A DNA stretch of 7,952 bases from CAZPMO01 sp964587515. GTDB taxonomy: Bacteria; Pseudomonadota; Alphaproteobacteria; MPNO01. Under the pieces are notes generated by a model that saw nothing but the letters and a program-made list of their open reading frames with translations, was not told the origin of the DNA and ran no database searches. Where the stretch lies: the NCBI GenBank assembly GCA_964587515.1, contig CAZPMO010000207.1:1-7952 (forward strand), in the 5' to 3' direction. Positions 1 through 5,053 of this stretch are shown piece after piece. The translations under genes were made by a program, and so were the position numbers. Position 1 is the first letter of the stretch. Each line of letters starts with the position of its first letter.

Positions 1-39
1 CAGCCCCAGAAGATCGTCGGCATGAGCATCTAAGCGGCG
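1..39 (-). pseudogene. Possible internal fragment of an IS630-type transposase
   Basis: One base out of register with the DsbA-like frame, minus-strand codons 39-1 read RRLDAHADDLLGL. This resembles the segment after the helix-turn-helix of many alphaproteobacterial IS630 transposases (pattern RxEAHADxxLGL, usually followed by a PDITLAEL-like stretch outside this window). The resemblance begins almost exactly where the DsbA-like match ends, so a rearrangement junction near 31-40 is plausible. The evidence is only 13 codons and rests on memory of the family. The opposite strand offers a competing reading, the last ten residues of a plus-strand gene ending at a TAA (31-33). Treat as a hint. Confidence 0.25.
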
Positions 40-322
40 CGTTCGTGCTTCCGAGCGTGACCTGGCCGGTAACCGTGACCGTGGCGGCCGTCGCGCGCTT
101 CGGCCGGCTGCGGGTGACGCGCTGGAGGATCTGCTTGATCTCCAGGACGTCGCGCTTGATGGTCTCCAGATCCTCGCGCAGCCCTTGAATTTCACTCGTC
201 AGGGCGCTTGTTTCCGCGTCGCTGGCGGCGCGCGGGCCGGGGCCCGTCGGCGTCGCGACGGACAGCAGCAGCGCCGCGAAGGCGAGCGGGGCGAGATGTG
301 TTCTGGTCGGCTTCCTCATCAT
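1..322 (-). CDS. N-terminal part of an exported DsbA/thioredoxin-like protein, probably broken
   Basis: The minus-strand frame opens at an ATG (322-320; a second ATG follows directly) preceded by a purine-rich AAGAGAG ribosome-binding site, and stays open for 107 codons to the window edge. Residues 1-33 look like a Sec signal peptide: basic start MMRKPTR, a hydrophobic stretch around 10-23, and a likely cleavage near RAAS-D. Residues 37-70 form a heptad-like charged helix (SEIQGLREDLETIKRD), then a basic linker, then TVTGQVTLGSTNAPL (83-97). That last motif matches the lead-in to the thioredoxin domain of DsbA-family proteins that carry an N-terminal coiled coil. In that family it continues into an EF-DxxCPFC catalytic segment. 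Here the frame instead reads RCSCRRSSGA, with no CxxC. The gene therefore seems truncated or frameshifted at about position 33, although only 11 codons lie beyond that point. If intact it would be a periplasmic thiol-disulfide oxidoreductase; as it stands it is probably a remnant. Confidence 0.55.
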   Translation of the reverse strand, partial: MMRKPTRTHLAPLAFAALLLSVATPTGPGPRAASDAETSALTSEIQGLREDLETIKRDVLEIKQILQRVTRSRPKRATAATVTVTGQVTLGSTNAPLRCSCRRSSGA

Positions 323-339
323 GCTCTCTTTTCGGTTGC

Positions 340-445
340 GTCGTTGGTTGCCAATTTCAAGTCGCAATATAGCGTAAATCCCTAAAGCAATATATGGCGT
401 GATTTCAATCTATTGTGAAGGGAAAGAAACATTTCGATTAAAGAA
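340..445. promoter_or_regulatory. AT-rich intergenic island, putative divergent promoter region
   Basis: This stretch is visibly AT-rich compared with the GC-rich genes around it and lies between the minus-strand DsbA-like start (322) and the plus-strand dioxygenase start (558). It contains the direct repeat GCAATATA at 364-371 and 387-394, 23 bases apart, each followed within a few bases by GCGT. A weak plus-strand promoter match is TTGGTT (344-349), 18 bases, then TATAGC (368-373). No Fur box of the classical GATAAT type is seen. The composition makes a promoter likely; the exact elements are uncertain. Confidence 0.35.
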
Positions 446-486
446 ACCGGGCCGCTCGAATTTGCCGCGCCCCTGCCGCCTTTCGC

Positions 487-524
487 GGACCGGGCCGTGG
501 TCCTATGATGGCGGCGAGACCACG
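487..524 (+). promoter_or_regulatory. Competing inverted repeats in the leader of the dioxygenase gene
   Basis: Two perfect inverted repeats share one arm. GGACC (487-491) can pair with GGTCC (499-503) across a 7-base loop. CGTGGTC (496-502) can instead pair with GACCACG (518-524) across a 15-base loop. The stems exclude each other and lie 34-71 bases before the start codon at 558, so they could act as an alternating leader structure. The second stem also includes part of a tandem CGAGACC repeat (515-521, 523-529). Short GC-rich repeats arise easily by chance in such DNA, and no known riboswitch class is recognised. Confidence 0.25.
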
Positions 525-557
525 AGACCCCAGACCAATAGCCCAGGGGAGGGTTGG

Positions 558-1241
558 ATGCTGATCTGCATCCCCAATGTGCTCAAACGCGACGAGGTCC
601 AGCATATTCTCGGCGTGCTGGCGACCGGCCAGTTCGTCGACGGCAAGCTTTCGGTGGCCGATACCGCGCGCGATGTGAAGCGCAATCTCGAATATAAGCG
701 CCCCGGCGAGGAGACCACGGAGATTGACCAGATCGTCGGGCGCGGGCTATTGACCAACCAGATTTTTCAGGATTTCGTGCTGCCCAAGCAGATCGCGCCG
801 CCCATCTTCAGCCGCTACGACCCCGGAATGGAATACGGGCTCCATGTGGACAATCCCATCATGGGCCAGCGCGCCATCATCCGCTCCGACATGTCGACCA
901 CCATCTTCCTGTCCGATCCCACCAGCTACGATGGCGGCGAATTGACCGTGCAGACCACTTATGGCGAACAGGCGGTGAAGCTGCCGCCGGGCGACGCGGT
1001 GGTCTATCCCTCGACCTCGCTGCACCGGGTCCAGGAGGTCACGCGCGGCAGCCGGCTGGTGGCGCTGACCTGGTCCCAGTCGCTGGTGAAGGACGAAGGG
1101 ATGCGTGAGATTCTGTTCGATCTTTCCGCCGCCTCGCGCGATCTCGCCGCCCGCCCGGCGGCGGGCGAGGACATGACCGAAATCAAGGACCGGCTGTTCA
1201 AGGTCTACGCCAATCTGATGCGACGACAGGCCGACGTTTAA
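558..1241 (+). CDS. PKHD-type Fe(II)/2-oxoglutarate-dependent dioxygenase (YbiX/PiuC family)
   Basis: The 227-residue protein matches the usual length and layout of the YbiX/PiuC family, soluble cytoplasmic 2-oxoglutarate dioxygenases with a prolyl-hydroxylase-like double-stranded beta-helix. The opening MLICIPNVLKRDEV is typical of the family, as are FSRYDPGMEYGLHVDNP (84-100), DMSTTIFLSDPTSYDGGEL and YPSTSLHRVQEVTRGSRLVAL. The Fe(II) ligands are H96, D98 and H156, and R166 is the expected 2-oxoglutarate-binding arginine, so the site looks intact. The ATG at 558 was chosen because it has a strong AGGGGAGGG ribosome-binding site (545-553) and gives the family N-terminus. An in-frame GTG at 399 would add 53 residues with no family resemblance. 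Substrates of this family are largely unknown; several members sit beside TonB siderophore receptors and respond to iron, but none is seen here. The monooxygenase gene starts 30 bases downstream, which suggests one operon and perhaps a role in the same pathway. Confidence 0.93.
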   Translation: MLICIPNVLKRDEVQHILGVLATGQFVDGKLSVADTARDVKRNLEYKRPGEETTEIDQIVGRGLLTNQIFQDFVLPKQIAPPIFSRYDPGMEYGLHVDNPIMGQRAIIRSDMSTTIFLSDPTSYDGGELTVQTTYGEQAVKLPPGDAVVYPSTSLHRVQEVTRGSRLVALTWSQSLVKDEGMREILFDLSAASRDLAARPAAGEDMTEIKDRLFKVYANLMRRQADV

Positions 1242-1271
1242 ACCGCGGCAATCAAGAAGAAGGCAACACCC

Positions 1272-2726
1272 ATGCTGAGAACCGGCGAGGAATATCTCGA
1301 CAGCATCCGCGACAACCGGGTGGTCTATGTCGGCAAGGAAAAGATCACCAATGTCGCGGAACATCCTTATTTCGCGGGCGCGGCGGCCATGTACGCCGCC
1401 ATGTATGATCTGAAATTCAACGCGGCCAAGCAGGACATCCTGACCTACGAGGAAGACGGCGAGCGTTACAGCGCCTATTTCCTACGCGCCACCGACCGCG
1501 CCGGGCTGGAGCGCCGCACCGCCGCCCACCGCTTCATCGCCGAATTTTCGCATGGTCTGCTGGGGCGCTCGCCCGATCACGTGGCGAGCTCGATCACCGG
1601 GCTGTCCATGCGCGCGGAAGTGTTCGGCGATGGCGGGCACGGGTTTTCCGACAATATCGAGGATTATTACCGGCACATCCGCGACAACGACGTGTTCGTC
1701 GCCTACGCCATCCTGCCGCCGCAGGGCGCGCGCAACCCGGAACATTATCAGACCGCGGACCGCCAGCCGCCGACGCTCCGCGTCACCGCCGAGGACAAGG
1801 ACGGGGTAACGCTGAACGGCATGAAGATGCTGGCCACCGGCGCGATCTTCGCCAACGAATGCTGGATCGGCAACATCATCCCGCTGGCCCCCAGCCAGAT
1901 TAAGGAGTCCGTGACGTGTTCGGTGCCGATGGACGCGCCCGGCCTGACCATGTGGTCGCGCAAGCCTATGACGTCGGATGGCGGGATCGAATTCAACAAT
2001 CCGCTGGCCCATCGTTTCGATGAATCCGATTCCATGATGGTTTTCAAGGATGTACGGGTGCCCTGGTCGCGCGTATTCGTGCATGACGACCCGGCGCTGT
2101 CGCGCAACATCTATTCCCTGACGCCGGCGCACTATATGAGCAACCACCAGTCCAACGTGCGCTTCGCCTCCAAGCTCCGGCTGCTGATGGGGCTGGCCGG
2201 CAAGATCGTGAAATCGAACGGGGCCTGGGAAATCCCGGCGGTTCGCGAGGTGATCGGCGATCTGGCCTCCATGGAGGCGACCTACGGCGCGATCGTCGAC
2301 GGCCAGTTGCAGGCGTTCGAGCGCATGGACAACGGCTATGTCCACATAAATCCCCGTTACATGTATGCCGGCATCAACTACGCGGTGGAGAACTACCACA
2401 AGATCTGCGACATGATCCGGACCCTGATGGGCGGCGGCGCGTTCCAGATGCCGGCCAGCATCGACGTGGTCGAGGACGACGAGCTGCGCGCGGTATTCGA
2501 GGATTATTGGTCGACCCATGACCAGACGGCGGTCGAGCGCATGAAGCTGTTCCGCCTCGCCTGGGACATGCTGGGCTCCGAATTCGCTTCCCGGCACGAT
2601 CAGTACGAGAAGTTCTACGTGGGCCAGCGCTTCGTGGTGCGCAATTACAATCTGGTCCACGCCCCGTGGGACGATTTCGAAGGGCTGGTCGACGGCATCA
2701 TGTCGGAATACGACGCGCCGGAATGA
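1272..2726 (+). CDS. HpaB-family FADH2-dependent monooxygenase (4-hydroxyphenylacetate 3-hydroxylase-like)
   Basis: The 484-residue protein has the full length and both domains of the HpaB family, which uses reduced FAD from a separate reductase to hydroxylate phenolic compounds. The N-terminal domain carries GEEYLDSIRDNR, GKEKITNVAEHPYF and SHGLLGRSPDH (93-103). The middle has LNGMKMLATGAIFANECWIG (181-200) and the flavin-fold signature FDESDSMMVFKDVRVPW. The C-terminal domain ends with WDMLGSEFASRHDQYEKFYVG (431-451), nearly diagnostic of HpaB. Of the phenol-binding trio in HpaB enzymes (Arg100, Tyr104, His142 in Thermus; Arg113, Tyr117, His155 in E. coli), R99 is kept, but the tyrosine is H103 and the histidine aligns with Y145, so the substrate probably differs. 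The iron-sulfur cysteine pattern of 4-hydroxybutyryl-CoA dehydratase, a relative, is absent. The start has an AAGAAGG site 8 bases upstream. No HpaC-type flavin reductase is in the window; one must be supplied from elsewhere. Confidence 0.9.
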   Translation: MLRTGEEYLDSIRDNRVVYVGKEKITNVAEHPYFAGAAAMYAAMYDLKFNAAKQDILTYEEDGERYSAYFLRATDRAGLERRTAAHRFIAEFSHGLLGRSPDHVASSITGLSMRAEVFGDGGHGFSDNIEDYYRHIRDNDVFVAYAILPPQGARNPEHYQTADRQPPTLRVTAEDKDGVTLNGMKMLATGAIFANECWIGNIIPLAPSQIKESVTCSVPMDAPGLTMWSRKPMTSDGGIEFNNPLAHRFDESDSMMVFKDVRVPWSRVFVHDDPALSRNIYSLTPAHYMSNHQSNVRFASKLRLLMGLAGKIVKSNGAWEIPAVREVIGDLASMEATYGAIVDGQLQAFERMDNGYVHINPRYMYAGINYAVENYHKICDMIRTLMGGGAFQMPASIDVVEDDELRAVFEDYWSTHDQTAVERMKLFRLAWDMLGSEFASRHDQYEKFYVGQRFVVRNYNLVHAPWDDFEGLVDGIMSEYDAPE

Positions 2727-2735
2727 TTCTGGCGC

Positions 2736-3908
2736 TCAGATCACGCCGCGTTCCCTGAGACCTTCGATTTCATCGCTTGAGCACCCGAATTCGGCCAGCA
2801 CCTCGTCGTTGTCGCCGCCATATTCCGGCGCGGGCGCGGCCAGGTGGCTCGGGGTGCGGCTGAGATGGACGGGCTGGCCGATGATCTCGATCTCGCCGCG
2901 CACCGGCGAATTGACCGTCTGGGCGACGCCGAGATGCTTGACCTGAGGATCGTTGAAGGTTTGATCGAGCGAATAGATCGGCCCGCAGGGAATGCCGTCC
3001 GCGTTGAGCAGATCGATCCAGTCCTGGGACGGCTTCCCCAGGGTGACGCTCTCGATCTCGGCGTTCAACTGGTCGCGATGCTCGGACCGCGCCTCGTAGG
3101 TTTCAAAGTCGGGATTGTCGATCAGGTCGGCGCGGCCGATCGAGGTGCAGAGCTTTTTCCACATATGCGGCATGGGGGCGATGTTGATATGGCCGTCGGC
3201 GGTGCGGAACACCCCCATGGGCGTGTTGGTGGGGTGGTTGTTGCCGACCTGGGGCGGCACCTCGCGGTCGACCAGCCAGCGCGCCGCCTGGAAATCCAGC
3301 AGGAATATCTGGGCCTCCAGCAGCGACGATTGAATCCATTGGCCTTCGCCGGACCGTTCGCGCTCCAGCAGCGCCAGCAGGATGCCGTTGGCCGCGAGCA
3401 GCCCGGCCGTCATGTCGGAAATCGCCGCGCCCGACCGCATCGGGCCTTCGCCGGGCGCGCCGGTCACCGACATGCCCTGGGCGATCTGATCGAGCCCCGG
3501 CCGCTGGGCGTAAGGGCCGTCCTGACCGAAGCCCGAAATGCTGGCATAGACGATGCCCGGGTTGACGGCTTTCAGCGCCTCGTAATCGATGCCCAGACGG
3601 TGTTTCACCGGCGGGCGATAATTTTCGATCACCACGTCGGCCTTGGCCGCCATGCGCATGAATATCTCGTGACCTTCCGGCGATTTGAGATCGAGGGTGA
3701 GGCTGCGCTTGTTGCGGTGCAGGTTCTGGAAATCGGGACCGTGGCGGCGGCCGAGATCGCCGCCCCCGGTCTCGCCCGGCGTCTCGATCTTGATGACGTC
3801 GGCGCCCCAGTCCGCCATCTGGCGCGCGGCGGTGGGCCCGGCGCGGGCGCGGGTCAGGTCGAGAACGACATAGTCGGAGAGGACGGCGGCGGCGGGTTCA
3901 AACCCCAT
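2736..3908 (-). CDS. CaiB/BaiF (family III) CoA-transferase
   Basis: The 390-residue protein has the normal length of family III CoA-transferases, cytoplasmic homodimers that move CoA between carboxylic acids through an aspartyl-CoA thioester. Family motifs appear in order: VVLDLTRARAGPTAARQMADWGADVIKIE (14-42), NKRSLTLDLKSPEG (66-79), VVIENYRP (92-99), LKAVNPGIVYASISGFGQDGPY, LDQIAQGMS, then PMRSGAAISDMTAGLLAANGILLALLERE. D165 sits where the catalytic aspartate (about residue 169 in CaiB and formyl-CoA transferase) is expected. The C-terminal domain has NTPMGVFRTADGHINIAP and ends GLRERGVI, both normal. The ATG start at 3908 is preceded by a GGAG. The gene faces the HpaB-type gene with a 9-base gap between stop codons and is divergent from the reductase gene at 4007. 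The acid it activates cannot be read from sequence; the setting suggests an organic acid intermediate of the locus. Confidence 0.94.
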   Translation of the reverse strand: MGFEPAAAVLSDYVVLDLTRARAGPTAARQMADWGADVIKIETPGETGGGDLGRRHGPDFQNLHRNKRSLTLDLKSPEGHEIFMRMAAKADVVIENYRPPVKHRLGIDYEALKAVNPGIVYASISGFGQDGPYAQRPGLDQIAQGMSVTGAPGEGPMRSGAAISDMTAGLLAANGILLALLERERSGEGQWIQSSLLEAQIFLLDFQAARWLVDREVPPQVGNNHPTNTPMGVFRTADGHINIAPMPHMWKKLCTSIGRADLIDNPDFETYEARSEHRDQLNAEIESVTLGKPSQDWIDLLNADGIPCGPIYSLDQTFNDPQVKHLGVAQTVNSPVRGEIEIIGQPVHLSRTPSHLAAPAPEYGGDNDEVLAEFGCSSDEIEGLRERGVI

Positions 3909-3911
3909 GGC

Positions 3912-3938
3912 TTGGTGCTCCGGGTTTTCGGATATAAT
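3912..3938 (+). promoter_or_regulatory. Candidate promoter for the reductase-MFS operon
   Basis: A perfect TATAAT hexamer (3933-3938) lies 68 bases before the reductase start at 4007. The best upstream partner is TTGGTG (3912-3917), but the 15-base spacing is shorter than ideal, so the -35 assignment is weak. It would drive the plus-strand pair and overlaps the leader of the divergent CoA-transferase gene. Confidence 0.35.
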
Positions 3939-3947
3939 GAAGGTTCA

Positions 3948-3976
3948 AATTTAGCGGCACGGAACATTCATCGCAA
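3948..3976 (-). promoter_or_regulatory. Candidate promoter for the CoA-transferase gene
   Basis: On the minus strand TTGCGA (3976-3971) and TAAATT (3953-3948) are separated by exactly 17 bases, a good sigma-70-like match. Transcription would start around 3941 and give a leader of roughly 30 bases before the ATG at 3908. The -35 hexamer overlaps the palindrome CGCAATGCG (3972-3980), so a regulator bound there could block this promoter. Confidence 0.4.
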
Positions 3977-3978
3977 TG

Positions 3979-3996
3979 CGGATCGGCCGCGATCCG
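3979..3996. promoter_or_regulatory. Perfect inverted repeat, putative operator or leader hairpin
   Basis: CGGATCG (3979-3985) and CGATCCG (3990-3996) form a perfect 7-bp inverted repeat around the 4-base spacer GCCG. It lies in the divergent gap and directly abuts the ribosome-binding site GGTGGGGA (3996-4003) of the reductase gene. As DNA it could be a dimeric regulator site serving both directions; as RNA its hairpin would touch the Shine-Dalgarno sequence. Which role applies cannot be told from sequence, and no regulator gene is in the window. Confidence 0.4.
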
Positions 3997-4006
3997 GTGG
4001 GGACAC

Positions 4007-5053
4007 ATGCGGAACTTTTCATACCAGCCGAACCCGTCGCGGATCGTTTTCGGGGCGGGAAGTCTTGACGGCATCGCCGATGAATGCGCGCGTCTTGATA
4101 TTTCGCGGGCGCTGATCGTCAGTTCGCCGGGACGGCGAAAGCTGGCGGAACGGGCGGAGGCGCTGCTGGGTGCGCGCGCCGCGAACATTTTCGATGGTGC
4201 CAGCGGGAGCCTCAGCGCGTCCGACTTCGATGCCGCCTTGGCCGCCCGAAGAGACGCCGACGGGCTGGTCGTGATCGGCGGCGGATCGGCGATCGGGCTC
4301 GGCAAGTCGCTGGGCGCGAAGACCGGCCTCCGGCAGATCGCGGTCCCCTCCACCTATTCCGGATCGGAGCTGATGACCGACTGGCGCATCGAGGGCGTGG
4401 CTGGAATCGAACGCGGCAACGACGAGGCCGCGCGCCCGGCGACGCTTATCTACGACGCCGAATTGACGCTCGACCTGCCGCCCGGGGTTTCCGGACCGTC
4501 GGGCGGCAACGCCTTGGCGCACGCGATCGAGAGCATGTACAGCCCCAACGTCAATCCCGTTGCGTTCGAGATGGGCGCGGCCGGGATCGCGGCGCTCGCC
4601 GAAAGCCTGCCCGTGTTCATCGCCGAGCCAGCCAATCTGGCGGCGCGGGAGCGCGCGTTGTACGGCGCCTGGGCGTGCGGCGGGTTTCGCGCCGGATCCT
4701 GTCTCGAGCACCGTATCGCGCAGCGCATGCGCACCCTGTTCGGGCTCACCCACGCGGAGTCCCACGCGGTGGTCCTGCCCTATGTGGTCGCCTTCAACGA
4801 AGCGGCGGCGCCCGAGGCCATGGCGCGGATCGCACGCGCGCTGGGGAGTGAAAGCGCGGCGGACGGCATGTTTCGGCTCAACGATACGCTCGGCGTGAAA
4901 CCCTCGTTGAAGGAAATTGGCGTGCCCGAGGACGGGCTCGACGCCGCGGCCGACGATATCGCCGGCGTGGAGATACCCAATCCGCGACCGGTGAGCCGCG
5001 ACGATGTTCGCGCCCTGATTGACGACGCCTTTCACGGGCGCCGCCCGCGGTGA
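4007..5053 (+). CDS. Maleylacetate-reductase-like protein of the iron-containing alcohol dehydrogenase superfamily
   Basis: The 348-residue protein has the length and fold signature of maleylacetate reductases, NAD(P)H-dependent enzymes that reduce maleylacetate to 3-oxoadipate in aromatic breakdown. It begins YQPNPSRIVFGAGSLDGIADE, carries the dinucleotide-binding VVIGGGSAIGLGKSLG (88-103), then IAVPSTYSGSE, LIYDAELTLDLP, SGGNALAHAIESMY (165-178), ERALYGAWACGG and LTHAESHAVVLPY (247-259). N168 replaces the metal-binding aspartate of true iron alcohol dehydrogenases, as in known maleylacetate reductases; H172, H235, H249 and H253 are kept. The conserved LHHKLCH-like segment reads LEHRIAQ, so glutamine 239 replaces its last histidine (FucO His267 position), and the usual LPH is LPY. 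The substrate may therefore not be maleylacetate. The ATG has a strong GGTGGGGA site (3996-4003). The stop overlaps the MFS start by four bases, implying translational coupling. No ring-cleaving hydroxyquinol dioxygenase is nearby. Confidence 0.85.
   Translation: MRNFSYQPNPSRIVFGAGSLDGIADECARLDISRALIVSSPGRRKLAERAEALLGARAANIFDGASGSLSASDFDAALAARRDADGLVVIGGGSAIGLGKSLGAKTGLRQIAVPSTYSGSELMTDWRIEGVAGIERGNDEAARPATLIYDAELTLDLPPGVSGPSGGNALAHAIESMYSPNVNPVAFEMGAAGIAALAESLPVFIAEPANLAARERALYGAWACGGFRAGSCLEHRIAQRMRTLFGLTHAESHAVVLPYVVAFNEAAAPEAMARIARALGSESAADGMFRLNDTLGVKPSLKEIGVPEDGLDAAADDIAGVEIPNPRPVSRDDVRALIDDAFHGRRPR

Noticed and set aside
1..33. End of a plus-strand gene (QPQKIVGMSI then TAA)
   Set aside because: Only ten residues are visible, with no recognisable family. 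The opposite strand has readings with better resemblance, so it is not listed as a gene, though it cannot be excluded.
185..385. Plus-strand open frame of 66 codons opposite the DsbA-like gene
   Set aside because: It is arginine- and glycine-rich, typical of an antisense shadow in GC-rich DNA, and overlaps a frame with signal peptide, coiled coil and a recognisable motif.
399..557. N-terminal extension of the dioxygenase from an in-frame GTG at 399
   Set aside because: The added 53 residues have no family resemblance and low-complexity basic character, while the ATG at 558 has a strong ribosome-binding site and the exact family N-terminus.
1272..2726. 4-hydroxybutyryl-CoA dehydratase as the identity of the HpaB-family gene
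   Set aside because: The cysteines that bind the 4Fe-4S cluster in that enzyme are not present; the protein has few cysteines, none in a CxxxC pattern, and the C-terminal signature is of the monooxygenase type.
2844..4115. Long plus-strand frame of 423 codons across the CoA-transferase
   Set aside because: It is the antisense shadow of a clear CaiB/BaiF gene, with skewed arginine/histidine/glycine content, and runs through the divergent control region into the reductase gene.
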